Positions 23,169 through 35,119 of a DNA stretch of 64,000 nucleotides are shown piece after piece. The translations under genes and the position numbers were made by a program. Location: NCBI GenBank assembly GCA_001579985.1, contig LRSR01014754.1:1-64000 (forward strand), in the 5' to 3' direction. Position 1 is the first letter of the stretch. Each line of letters opens with the position of its first letter. The notes beneath the pieces were generated by a model. That model ran no database searches and had not been told where the DNA came from. It saw only the letters and a list, made by a program, of their open reading frames with translations. The stretch is from Hypsibius dujardini. Its lineage: Eukaryota; Tardigrada; Eutardigrada; Parachela; Hypsibiidae.

Positions 23169-26100
23169 TCATTGGTTCGCTAAACGACAAAGCGAGAGAG
23201 CAATAGAAAGAAATATGTGAAATGTGAAAAGTGTTACGATCGGTGGGGTCGCTGCAGTTTGGAACGAATCTCTGCTAAACGTAGAATCGTTGAGGTTCGA
23301 GCTAGCAGTAGTAGTTCCCTCCGGCAAAGGGGACATCGTTTGATCGGTCTTCGCGGTCCAAGTATCAGTAACCTGGGATGACATCCATTCTGCCGGGGAA
23401 AAGGATGACGACGGGATTCCTCGGGTAGTGATAGATGATTTCCAGGGCCCTGTCGGCGACGCATGTGTGTTTCCTTTAGATGTCACTATCCCAGACAAAC
23501 AGTTGCGACATGTGTAACGTTACGAAATATATTTCTACGCATGTGTCGTTGTTGACAGTGTCACCAAATGGTCCGGTGTTGGGTGGGAAGATGTGGTCAT
23601 TGTAGACTTGGTAACGCAGTGATGGCTGTAGATGTGTACACTGCTATCGAACATGTGGGGGGGGGGTCGAGTCACTCGGCTTTCCCATTTACCCCGAAGC
23701 ATAATTATATTTTATTAATGCAATCTGATAAAGAATAGTTTTTTGGGTTAGAAAACCAACATTGGGGTGGGAGGAAGGCAGAAAATGTAAATCATGATTT
23801 CTTAATCACTCAAGGTTTATCAAACTTTATCGAGGTTAAAGGTCTCATCCTTCACCTTTTTTTTATCAGTCCCTTCTAATATTATTTGATCTGAATGAGA
23901 TTTTCAAACGTTTGAGGCTTTTTGAAAATACATTTTTGGAGCGTGGTTTCCTACGCGTCTTTTGCCCGTTGCTGCGTGACTTAATCCCTTGAACATCTCA
24001 AATTGGACCTTGAGGAAAGTATAAAGTACTAATTTGTAAGCATGCCGACACCGCTACGACCAGATGCTTGACCTGGAAGCACGGAGGCAGTTGCTTCTGC
24101 CAAACTAATTCGAAGGGTAACGCCGATCATGAAAAATGGTTTGGAGTTGAGTTCTGGAGTTACGTACTTCTAACATGGGCACTGTCCTATGGGGCTCGGA
24201 GTTATTGCAGTCACTGGCTTTATTGGAATGTTGGGGTTATGCACTTGTGATACACTGTGGGGTTTAGGTGCTTGGAGTGTGCCACAAATGAATGACTCCA
24301 ACCACTCTAATTATTCCAGTAACTCTTATAGCTCCAAGCCCCCACACCCCACAGTGTGGCACGGCGGCATAACTAACAACTCCAGTACTCCAGTAACCAC
24401 ACCACTCCAAACCCGAATTCCCCACCGTATGCTATTCCAATAGTTACAGCTCATAACCTTCACGACAGCGCCTCAAAAAGTCAATTGCTGCTTCGTATTG
24501 TACTATGGGCATGTGCCAAAACTCGCATCTGAAAATTTCTACAAACCTTTTTTCATAACTCGTCAAGTCTCAATTTGTCGACTGCCTTTGACTTTCTCTA
24601 ATTTGTGTACTTGCACTTACACTCTACGGATGCATTTGCTATAGAAAGGCCTGCTGAAGGTTGAGTAAATGTAGCGATGTGAGTAGGTGGTGAATCGGTA
24701 GTGGTTTCAGGTCCGTGACCTGAAATCACGGCACGTGCTGGTGAGATTAGAAAGCTGCACTAGCCCTTAATTCTATGTATTCCGATATGTGAACTTACAA
24801 ACGGTCGGAAAGTTAAGTTGCCTCGGAAAGTAAGTGAACGTAGTTTTTTTCGCACCACATGTGATATAACGTGTTACGCCAAGGAGGTCAGCATCTTGAA
24901 GCCAGAATGCTAGTGAACTTAAATCACAGCAGCCACAATTGTTGGAAGCGGCGCAGAATGCCGTCAGCGATGATTGCAGATAAAGGGATTTCAGCGCAGT
25001 CGCACTTAAACTGTCTACGAAGCAGCGGGGAATGGCTTGGAGAATGTTCTGTTTCAGGGACACGGTCGAGGTCTGTTCGAGTTTGAACGTTTCCTCGGAG
25101 CAGTTCCATCGGTTTGCAGCGAGCTGTAATGAGTCCAAATGAATGTTCTGAAATGAGAAGTACATGTGAGGCAGCGTTGTTGCATTGCATCTCTCATGAA
25201 GGTATATCAGGTGGGGACTTCATTTCTGGTTAAGCTTAAAAGTCTGTCATAGGGCACTTGTTAATTAGGGTTAAGGGGAAAGGACCATCCTCTAAGTTGC
25301 CATGACTGATATTTTATTTTTTTTGGCTGATCGTGACGGCAGAAAATTAAGGGCAGACCATTGTGATGTGTGACATTGTTCTAGTATTAATACTCTATTC
25401 CGGATTGGAAGCGCGTTGTAGAGAAGCTCCACTCACTTTGAGTGTTTCTGCTGTATCATGGAGAAGCAGCGCGACCGCCGCAGCGAGCGTGTATGCGCGA
25501 GCGAGAGGCACAAGTCAGTCGTATGTGTTATAAAGGTGCTAACTAGGCACAGGATGTGAATAAGCAAAACTTTTGAATCTTTCTCTGTTTTTCTTTCGTT
25601 TCCACGGTCAATCAAGTTGATTAAGCCTGTTTTGGTGTACCTGAAGAACCCATCTTGGTCTTCCCGTGAGTCTCTGGATATTGTCCAGGACTGTAGAGGA
25701 TCACGCTATCTACGGAGGACCTTGCTCAGCGAGCACTAGGCTGACACTACCACCTCATCTGAATTCTTCCCCAATAGTCTTTCGCCTATCGCACCGTTAG
25801 CTCCCAGCCGTGTCCCAGACTTCCTTTTTTTGGGTCCTTTTTCGTGGGTGTTCTACAGCGCTCAGCGCTAACATTTTTTCAGCTTTGAAAATTCGCCAAA
25901 AAAAATCTAAAACTTTCGATTTCAAATTTAGAAGCCTGACAGACATGGGTCTTATGAATAGCTTTGACACGATCCGGCCAGATTCGGATAAAATTGCGGA
26001 ACTTTTCGCAGAGAATTTTTGCCCACACTTATTTTGCCGCTTTCAGCATGCTAACCATTTCTTTGTACTTCCGCTTTGCCAGTTGAAATTTAAAATATCC

Positions 26101-27722
26101 GTTGGCAAAAAAGTCCATCGGAAACACTTCAGGCGAGTTCGCAAACCATTCGTCCTTCGTGAAATACTTGATTCCGTGAGCATCGAGCCATTCGTAGACG
26201 GGTTTGCCGGTATGGTAGCAAGCACTATCCATGTGGAGGATCACTTAGTAAGATTCAGATTGGCTATTGCTATAGTCCATCGGCAACATAGCTTCATCCA
26301 TAGTGAAAATCCACTCATACTTTCCATCAGACGATCAAATCATAGAATGGGAGAGCCGTCGAACGGCGTTGCAAGAAGGTGCGCTCGGTGAGAAAATGCA
26401 CCTTGACTTTATTGACTTTCTTCTCCTCAGACGGGCCTTTAACCAAACGACAAACAGTTGCGTGCGACACCTATCTGTCGTGCCGTTTCCGTTCCTGGCA
26501 GGGGATTGTTCGAAGCAAGCATATCCTTCATTTTTCGGACCTTGCAAGAAGTGCAGACGTTTGGTGGACGCTTCTTTTACTCTTCCTATCCGCTGATTGC
26601 TTGAATCTCAATGCTATTGTTGTGGTTTTTGTTGAAGTTAGAGATAGTCCTTTGGAAAACGCTGAAGCTCTTCTTCAGCTCATCCAAAATAACACGGGAT
26701 GACCAGTTTAGGGCACCAAGAGCTAAAATTCGACCTTTCAGGTCCGCGGCTACTGCAGGATACATTTTCAAAAACATTCGCAACTGACTGTTGTGGTCTC
26801 TTTCTGTACTCAATTTCCAGTCAAAGGAAACTAACAGAGACTCAATCGGTTGCGGACAGTTCACACCGTCCCTGTTCAACGTTGAACAAATGTTAGCATT
26901 GTGCCCTATTATTGCGATGACAGAAAATTCGTGGCCGGTACATACGAATATACGCTCACGTGAATTTGTGTGTCTGTCTGTATTTCTTTCTGTTTGTCTA
27001 TCTGTCTGTCTATCTGTCTGTCTGCTTGCTTGCCTATGTGCCTCTGCCTGTTTATCTGTCTGTTTGTATATCTGTATGTCTTGAAGTCATACAGTACATA
27101 CTTTTAGACTCGCGGCAATGGGTTTCAAAAAATCCCAATCCATAGACATGATTCTTCCAGAGCTAATCTGGAGATCCGACAACATGGACGGAGAACCAGC
27201 GGGCACGAAACTCTGGAACATGAACTTGTCCAGTATGCTGATGCGCACTCCTTTCAATTGAAGGCTCTCCAAGCGAAGAAAACCTGCCAAATCTTCGCGT
27301 TCGAAGTGAAGAAGCTTCACGGAGACCATGATAATCGTCGTCAGGTGCGCTTTCACGTACTTAAAGAATCTGCCCATGGGAAAACGCGGGCTTGTGTCCA
27401 ACGTGTTGAACCGCTCAAGACGGACAGACCGTAAGGAGGGTATTATCGGTATGGAGGTACCCTCTTCGTTGCGTAATGTTCCATAAGTGATGTTAAGGTG
27501 GTTGATGCTGAGACGAATACGGGAGATGTTGAAGCTGTCAGGGATCACGTACCTCTCCAATTGGGCCATGCACTCAAGTGTCGCAATCGCTTGCCCCCCA
27601 TCATTATTAACGACATTGCGGCACTTCGGATGGGGTATCTGTGAATCGTTTGCCGTTGCTCTGGTAAACCCCAATAGCAATGTCATTACGGCTAGCATAC
27701 AGCTTCGGGATACTCGTTGCAT
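23169..27722 (-). CDS. LRR ectodomain gene, copy C, complete in four exons
   Basis: Exons 27102-27722, 24799-25147, 24621-24719 and 23169-23485 join in phase (621+349+99+317 nt) to about 461 residues. Exon 1 has a signal peptide ([19 protein letters not shown]), a Cys-containing N-cap and LRRs. Exon 2 ends the LRRs with a cap motif [15 protein letters not shown] and ITCG. Exon 3 is Thr/Pro-rich and exon 4 Ser/Thr-rich, ending in a hydrophobic tail (IVTLFTFHIFLSIALSL), so the product is probably tethered by GPI or a single helix at the cell surface. Donors are GTATGT, GTAAGT and GTAAGT. The ATG is conserved in all copies, although an upstream in-frame ATG exists here (27737). Intron 1 contains a mariner-like element. 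Binding partner unknown. Confidence 0.8.
25856..26906 (-). mobile_element. mariner-like transposon in intron 1 of LRR copy C
   Basis: About 1.05 kb between TA dinucleotides (25854-25855 and 26907-26908). The left end is CAGCGCTCAGCGCTAACATT, and the right end is an inverted relative. Minus-strand transposase pieces include [18 protein letters not shown] (helix-turn-helix) and MILHMDSACYHTGKPVYEWL followed by FPMDFFANGYFKFQL. The coding region is interrupted several times. Confidence 0.8.
26965..27080. repeat. CTGT microsatellite, LRR copy C intron 1
   Basis: TGTCTGTCTG and TATCTGTCTG units next to the exon 1 donor, the counterpart of the longer tract at 10500-10765. Confidence 0.8.
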
Positions 27723-28407
27723 GTCGAAGCACCTCATGAGGGTGGTTTCGCCTATTCAATTGGTTGCGAAGTAATATGACATCCACAAGAAAGGAAGGAA
27801 AAAATTCAATTCCCCACCAAAAGATTGATTTAAGTTTAAATCATGGATCGTTGTATATCCAGAATACGATTCATTAACACACTTGAGACTGGAGCTGACA
27901 CAATGCAAATGTATATGGAGTTTGAAAGTAGCGGAAAGTAGCGGCACAATCAAAGTGTATTAAACCAACATGGATGGTGCCGACGGCGAGCTGATTAGAA
28001 TTCGTGCAAATTTGTTATTTTAGACCTATCAGATTGGCTCGCAATGAAACGCTGAGGACAGTGCCACACACGGTTGCAACACGAAGTGTGGCCTCTCCGC
28101 ATAACAAGGACAGTGCAAGACCTTTGCTAAACCTTACCTAGGCAGGCATGTGGACAACTCATTTGGAGATCTCATGTCAGTAGGGTGTGCCATGACGAGT
28201 TACTAGTATTTCCGCTGAGAAAGGTTATATATTTACATATATTCGATTTCTACTTTGAAATGATTAAAACTGGACAAACGTGGTATATAGAAGGCGCTCC
28301 TAATGTTACCATTAAGCACTTCGTTGATTGTTCAGTTGTTTGCATGTCGATCTTATGAACATTACAATCAGTGATTCGAACATTAAAACGCAAAATCTAG
28401 ACACTTA

Positions 28408-29367
28408 GGGTGCGTCTCAAACCTGTATCAAAACCATTAACGTAACCGTAACGGTGTCTCATATTGCCGTTTTGGCAAACTGTATCTCGAGATACGGTTT
28501 TCCGAAGCAAAAAGATGTGAGACACCGGTATGGTTCGAAACCTTTCTGTCTCAAATTCGTATCGTACCGTACCATACCGCGGTTTTGCCATAACCATAAC
28601 TCGAATCTTACCCGTGTCTCAATTTTTTACGGTTCGAACTAAATTCGTTTTGCGTTACGTCACGTTTCCTTTGTTTCTGGCTGTATCTCTGTAACCACCT
28701 ATGGGAGGTGGTTTTTGGGGTATCTCGCTGGTAGTCGCATCAACACTGACAGTCAATTGCTTTCTTCAAATTTTTTAGATCAAATTTGTTCGGGAAGCTA
28801 AATGTAGTTATAACAATTTTTACGCTTGCTTTAGGAAAACAAATGAACATAGGCGTCGAAATCAATCATTCGCGGAGAATTGTTTTTCGACGAGTTGATT
28901 AGCTTGTTCTTGATTGTGTGCTAAAACATGCATTTCCCGAAAGCGGCGAATTCCTGCCGGAAAACATGATCAGTTGCACAACGGACCGGAGACGCAACTA
29001 AATAGGGTGACTGAACTAATCCTCTGCTGTTTCATGAAAGAAAGTAGCTCTCTGAAATTTCCGAAGTCTCGTACTGTAGGGAAGAAAACGTACCAGATTT
29101 CCCCTACGTTGGTCCGGTTGATTGGTGGATTGATCTGAGGACACTTATCAGCTTATTCGTTACGGCAGGATAGAGTTAAATTTGAGACAGAGTTTTGCTC
29201 AAAACTCATGCGTTATGGTTTGGTATGGGTACTGTATACCGTACCGAAACTTCGGTACGCGTTTCGTGACGCGTTTCGAAACTCTGAGTGTCTCATATTC
29301 GAACCGTACCAGAGATACAGTTACGTTATGGTTCGTTATGGTTTGGATACAGATTTGAGACTCACCC
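28408..29367. mobile_element. PIF/Harbinger-like non-autonomous element
   Basis: A 960-bp insertion whose ends are GGGTGCGTCTCAAACCTGTA and, inverted, GGGTGAGTCTCAAATCTGTA, flanked by a 3-bp TTA duplication (28405-28407, 29368-29370). The paralogous 5' flank of LRR copy D reads through the point uninterrupted near 40390, giving an empty site. The subterminal regions repeat GTCTCAAAT, GTATC and CGGTAC words on both sides. No transposase is visible. The assignment comes from the TTA duplication and the GGG ends and is an inference. Confidence 0.8.
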
Positions 29368-29742
29368 TTAAATAATGTCATCGCAATAGTGATCACAGTG
29401 AAAGAAGTGCTCCAAACACAATGTAGCCTAGCTCTACGCGCAGATAAAAAAAACTCGTTTTTAGAACTGTTGAGATAGAGTGTTGAACTCAAAATGCTCC
29501 TCCTCTTCGAAATGACACGGATGGGTCTTCAAGACGACATTCCGCTGGTACATTTTACATTCAAAGTCGTCACGCAAAATGCAATCCTCAGGCCTTCCGT
29601 GCAAGTGACTTCCACATCCTCAATCCGTTCACGTAAAAAATGGAATGGAATCGTAACAATTTGAACGGATTGTTCCGTGAAGTATACTCAAAAAATTTGA
29701 TAATAGAAGTAAAATCACATTTCCGACGACTATGGGTCAAAA

Positions 29743-31910
29743 GTGCTCTGCAACTGATAGTAAATTTAACAGCTCGATCGCTGGGATTTTTTGGTTTTGC
29801 CTGTCGCAGCCAAGTTCTTAAAACATGAATTTATCATCAATCAAATCACAGTGCATTTCACGGGCAGTCCAACATAATGTGTCTACGAGGGCTCCTAAAT
29901 AAGTAATGTCACTTGAATTTTTCCCAAGAGTCTGTCATGCATTGAAAGTAATTAGGCCCTGTTTCTAGTAGCTCAACCTCAGTTGAGTTAGGGAAAAATA
30001 ATGAATCAAGTAGGTCAGCTCGGTAAAGAATAAATAAATCGGCTCGGGGAAGACACACAGCGGAAGCCCTGTCAACATTCTGTCCGCAATCTTATTTTCC
30101 TCGCAATATTATTGATTTCGAACTGACACAAAATCTGAAACAGCCAAAATTAGCTTAAACTATCATACCTTTCGAAAATAAAAATAAACACATTTCTGAG
30201 AGAACGGTCGCAGCACGGGTCAAAGTTGAATTCTGTGTCTGGGAAAACTGCTTTTCTCTCTCTTCAAGTTTAGGGTCCAAAACTCAAATTAATCTGCTCA
30301 TTTCTCCTTGCCGTAAAGCTCCATTTCCCAAAACCTGGAATAAAATCGAAGCAAATTTAATGGGCTTTTTATCGCCATTGGCGAAACCATTCAAAGTTTT
30401 GCGAGCAGAACTGCAAATTCAATTGTTTGGCGATGACGCCTGCAATTAATCACACAAGCACTCACCGTGGCGAACGTCGCACCGCTACGTTCTCTCAAAT
30501 CAGATGGCCGAACAAACAGGATTCATGTTTTTAAAAAGTCTGTTCACCAGTGCTTCTATTGAAATGAAAGCCACTGAATTCGCGGAGGTAGGTAAAAAGT
30601 TTCGGGCCAGGAACCAAGACGGCTGAATTCAGGTCTCTCCGCCGCTCCAGCCTTCTAATAAACTTTTCGTATTTCAATCTCTCGTTTAAATCCTTTTGCT
30701 GATTGGCGAATGAAAGTCCACTAAATACCTTATCCAAGCATGTGATGGATGACAACACGAATCAACGTAGGCCAACACGGCATCACATGTTTACCAAGCT
30801 AGACACGGTGGGAGAACTCCTTTTGGAGATCGGATCTTCCAACAAAAAAATCCTCATTCATGCATTGAGTAATCCGGATTACATAGCACAGTTAAATAGC
30901 CCATTGCCTTCCTCAAATGTTTGATGTTTGCGGATAAAAGATTTGTTGGGTAGAAGACCATTAAAAATCTCAAAGAAGATGGTCGTAGCAGAGTAGAAAA
31001 TACATTTACATATGCAACAGCTGATTGCGTGACTCAGCTGCTGAAAGTGGCCTGCGTCCCCTCGCCTCTCTTGCCTTGCCCCATTCTCGCGCTGACCTAC
31101 ACTTTTTATTTCTAAGTCAGCAGTCGCCCCTTTACATTTTTATATCAGCAGAATAATTTTATCTCCTCTCGTCTTGTTTAAAAAAACCAAGTGACATTAC
31201 TTATTTAGGAGCCCTCGTATTTTAACCCACCCACCGACCCAGTGGTAGCCGCGACCATGTTCACGCCGAAAAAGTTATTCATGTTTACAGTAATCTAGAG
31301 GGATCGCTTGATTATTCACCATGGACGGATCAAATTGTGTCTGCTCCGCAATCGGACCGTTTTTGCAGAGGCAAATTTATTGGGGTATTTGCATCTGACA
31401 CGATACCTGAGAACAATAATTGAGCAACCAAGTATATTAGAGAAATGAATGAGAGTGGAGTGGAAAGACTGGTGAATATCGGGTCGCATTGTACTGTGAA
31501 AAGTAAATCACTTGGCAGCTTTTGACTCTGTAAAAAACTTTTTCTGTAAAACTTATCATAATTACAGGGAACACGAAATATATAACTAGGTATGGATATG
31601 AATTTAAGAAACTAATGAATACACAAAGTATAATAATCGCTGATGTAATATTTGTTTAGATACAAACGCAACGACCAATTTCAATATTATTTTGTTTTTC
31701 ACGCTGCTCGGAGGCTGAGACGTGAGAGCAAGGACAATCGGGACGTCCCGGAGCAACCAAGGAGAAGCAGATACCAACGCTGAAGAACCCAGTAATAATT
31801 CGATTCGAACAGATAGTTCCTGAACCAACTACGGATACATCTGTTGGAGTAGGGCTCGTGCCGATGAGCAGTCTGACTTATTGCAAAACAAACCGGAAGA
31901 AAATGGCGTT
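29743..31910 (-). pseudogene. 3' fragment of a natriuretic-peptide-receptor-like gene, split by a MITE
   Basis: Bases 29743-29883 plus 31220-31910 align with 51620-52440, the tail exon and transmembrane-exon region of the receptor gene at 51912-55898, at roughly 85% by eye. The end of the transmembrane exon (NAIFFR) and the tail exon (YRVRCKYPN) are still legible on the minus strand, but the start of the TM exon and all ligand-binding exons are missing. A 1332-bp mariner MITE interrupts it. Confidence 0.65.
29886..31217. mobile_element. mariner-type element, 1332 bp, with 30-bp perfect inverted repeats
   Basis: Exact inverted repeats start CGAGGGCTCCTAAATAAGTA, which resembles mariner ends, and are flanked by TA (29884-29885 and 31218-31219). 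The paralog at 51750 provides the empty site. The length equals that of a full mariner, but I find no transposase motifs. Inside are two unassigned opposed frames (30531-30758 minus, 30703-30924 plus). Confidence 0.85.
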
Positions 31911-32448
31911 TAACATGTGAATGAATTAGTTAATCAACAATTAAAGTTTAAGGTAAAGCGAATATGCATTCCAGAAACTTTGAAATTATTTTCTGCCAAG
32001 TGGAGAGCTCAATTGCAAATGAAATATTTTACTAAATCTACATATTTAATACACTAATTGTGAAAACAATTTCAAGGAAATCGGGGTGTGTAATTCCATT
32101 CCGACCACTCGTTAGAGACATATTTATTTGTTTTCAGTGGTTCAAGTGGGTTCGGTGGTGCTTTCAGCAATCTAAGAAAGCTGCCGTGTCCATTTGTCAT
32201 GTGTTTAACTTTGGCATGTTTGCTTAGCACGAAAACGTTTTGTGCAAAATGCTCAAAGTTAATCCAGAGCACGAATTACATGCTCAAGTCAATTATCGCG
32301 CTCGAAATTCGTTATCACTTATGAACAGCAGTCACAGTAGCCCCTGGTATTCTGCGCAATGATTTTTCTTGTGAAACTCTAGCATCAGCTAGTGGCTCTC
32401 GGTATGGAACAAGGGAAAATTACATGTGCCTCGTCGTGCTTTTTGCAG

Positions 32449-33099
32449 TGTACGGACTATGTCTACTTTGATACTTTCAGATGTAATCGCAGGGATGACC
32501 GAATACCGTTATGGCTGGGTGATCGCTGCCGAACAGCGGTTCTGCAAAATTGAGGGTTATGACGAGAGCGAACTAGTGCTGAATGACACCATTCAGCTTG
32601 CAGAGGACGCAGTTGAGGAGACTCCCTCAATGCCAACTGGATGTAACGAGCCGCTGTACATCGCTCATACTGCTAAACCGTCGACATCTTCCTTTGCCAC
32701 TGTGGACAGTCGACATGCAGCCACACTACAGGGAGTAGCATCGAAGACCAACCCATCCGGACTCGCTCAGTTTCTCCAGTGTCAATTCACTCTACCGCAA
32801 ACGATTCAACTTCCCAATTACTCTTTGAGGCAGATCAAGACTATTTCTGTGCACCCTCAGTGATTTCGGCACCCAATCACGACGCCTGGTTTGTCGAGAA
32901 ACGGAAGGGTATGGCTACTGAGAAGCTACACCACGTGGAAATTCCCAATCCTTCGGAAGCGATGGTCAGCATGCTGGTCACGGAGTATTGGGAAGGCATG
33001 TCGGTCCCTCAACAGCAGGTACCACACCCAAATTTGAAATTTTGTGGGATGTACAAATGCAAAGACCCTTTAGTTCTCTCAACTGTATCCCTAAGATGA
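32449..33099 (+). pseudogene. unassigned coding remnant in two overlapping frames
   Basis: After a pyrimidine tract and CAG (32437-32449), one frame runs to 32863 with an acidic segment (EGYDESELVLNDTIQLAEDA). A second frame is open from about 32680 to 33099, with SVSPVSIHSTANDSTSQLLF and an Asp/Glu-rich core. A donor-like CAGCAG|GTACCA stands at 33018. The switch between frames suggests a single-base indel in an old exon. No domain is recognised and no paralog is in the window. Confidence 0.25.
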
Positions 33100-33379
33100 G
33101 CCCGAGATATTTGCACGTTTTCCTTCTCAAACATAGCATTGTAACCGTATACATTTTTTAAAACTTATTTTTTAATCTTAATAAATGTGTGTTAAAAATA
33201 TCAAACCAAAAAAACGCAAACGAAAAGACCCAAAACTCGCGCTGAAAATCGAATGTGACCGTCAAATCTAGCAAGTGTATGCTGACTAGTTCTCAGAGAG
33301 TTAAATAATAATTCCCTTGATACAGTGAGTAAAGTATCACTTCTACTATTACTACCATAACAATTTCACTGCTTTGAAA

Positions 33380-33825
33380 GAAACATTTAAACCGCGGTAC
33401 GGCTATGATTTTCCACTTTTTCTTACGTGTTATTGTTATCTGGCACTACCGGTACGAACGTTGACCTCGTCGTGGGGGACTCGTCGGTGCAAACACATTT
33501 GCAGGTTGAGAAAAAAATTGGGGAAGAAAAAAATGATCTCTTCCAGTTTTTGTTATTTGTCGGCGTTTGATTGATTGATCATTTAACAACATTTTCAAAA
33601 CTTTATTTTCTTGAATATTATTCAGTATTTTACTGAACGCGAATTTGTTTTAAAATTCACCAGCAACCTTTAGCAAGGTTTAAAAAATAAATCAGATTTG
33701 TTTGTTTAACCGTAACACCTTGAAAAAATGAAAAATGAAAGAGTGAGCAGCGTTACTATAATCTGTACTATATGAACATTTCTTTTTGAAATAAAAACGT
33801 TAACGTTTGCAAGCAAAAAAATTAA
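33380..33825. repeat. left arm of a large imperfect inverted repeat
   Basis: Read on the minus strand, this block matches 34640-35060 and 57785-58260. Shared words include a TTTTTTTCTTC run, a TTTGCA.CGACGA block and TCAGTAAAATACTGA. The 33859-34231 MITE lies between the two arms. Confidence 0.55.
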
Positions 33826-33858
33826 TTTCTCTACATTATCTGAATCTTCGGAATTATA

Positions 33859-34231
33859 CAGCTGTGCTGAGGTCATTCTGAGGGTCGTTTTTTGGGTTCT
33901 GGTGGGCCGTATGGGGATAACCACACATCTGGTTTGTTTAATTGTTGATTGATATATTGGTAAACAGAAAAGTACACTGCGCTTTCTTTTTGCGGCGTGT
34001 ACGTCAAAGGCGATAGAATGCTTATAACAAATTAATTCGATCATATTGACAATGAAATCGTAAAGAAACTGCAATATAATGCAGAATACAGCGCTCGAGA
34101 ATAAAAACGACAACAAAATGCTCAAGATGTGCAGAAATGTGACCTGAATCAATCAAAGCTTAAATTACACGTTTTACCTTGAGGTCCACCAGAACCCAAA
34201 CAACGATCTCAAAGTAACCTCAGCACAGCTG
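33859..34231. mobile_element. 373-bp MITE with imperfect 47-bp inverted repeats
   Basis: The ends are CAGCTGTGCTGAGGTCATTC and its diverged inverse, which ends CCTCAGCACAGCTG. TA flanks both sides (33857-33858 and 34232-34233). The repeat continues inward through TTTGGGTTCTGGTGG. No coding content is recognised. Tc1/mariner-type is inferred from TA and CAG ends. Confidence 0.75.
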
Positions 34232-34299
34232 TAGTGATATTCCATATATCATCTCTAATTTTTTCCGCATAATATTCGGCCAAAATTCGTAGGACGTAT

Positions 34300-35060
34300 A
34301 GATTCATTAGGAACATTGTTTCGACTTAAAAAAAGAGAGCAAACAAGATCGGGGAAATGCAGGAAATACAGATAAAACAACGCGTGCAGTTGCAGCAGTA
34401 GTTGTAAAATAAAATTTCAAACTCTTGGTTCGAACGATTTGCTGGACAAAAGACTGCAAACTTTTTTCGTGTTCTGACATTTCCCGCCTCTCAATGGATG
34501 ACAAAAAAAATTTGAAAAAAAATTCTTTTTTTGTCATAAAGGGAGTGCGGTAAAGCGATTGACCAGTTGAAAACTAACAAAAAAATGTCAAAAACGATCT
34601 TTCAATCAACCAATCAATTGGTAACGCTCATTTTAAAACTTCACAATAACGTACAGCGTGCTGCGGGCCACTGCGCTGTTTCCTTTCATATTCTCTGAAG
34701 GTGTTTCGGTTAAACGACAATATTCAGATTTTTTTATACTTTGCTAGAGGCTCCTGATAAATTTTGAAAATAAGTTTGGGTTCAGTAAAATACTGGATGA
34801 TAATAAAAAAAACAGTTTGAAAGCGTTGTTAAATAGATCAGTCAATCACACGCCGACATACAGCACAAACTGGACAAGATTATTTTTTTCTTCGCCATTT
34901 TTTCCTGAACTGACAAATATGTTTGCATCGACGAGACCCCCAGGTAAATTCATGATATAATAACAGGTATAAAAAAAAAAACTCACTCGAATAGTGAAAT
35001 GAAATCTCCGCCACTTTACTTATAAGGAGGATCTCAAAGAACTTGAATATAACAAACAGA
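34300..35060. repeat. right arm and extension of the inverted repeat, paralogous to 57480-58260
   Basis: The first part (34340-34500) is a single-copy version of the arm that forms the hairpin at 57481-57783. The remainder matches 57860-58260 in the same order and orientation. It is a family of dispersed, probably mobile, sequence. No coding content is apparent. Confidence 0.55.
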
Positions 35061-35119
35061 ACACCGCCTACCACAGATTTATGCCTTCCTCAAAATAACG
35101 AAGAGTTTTCATTGTTTCG

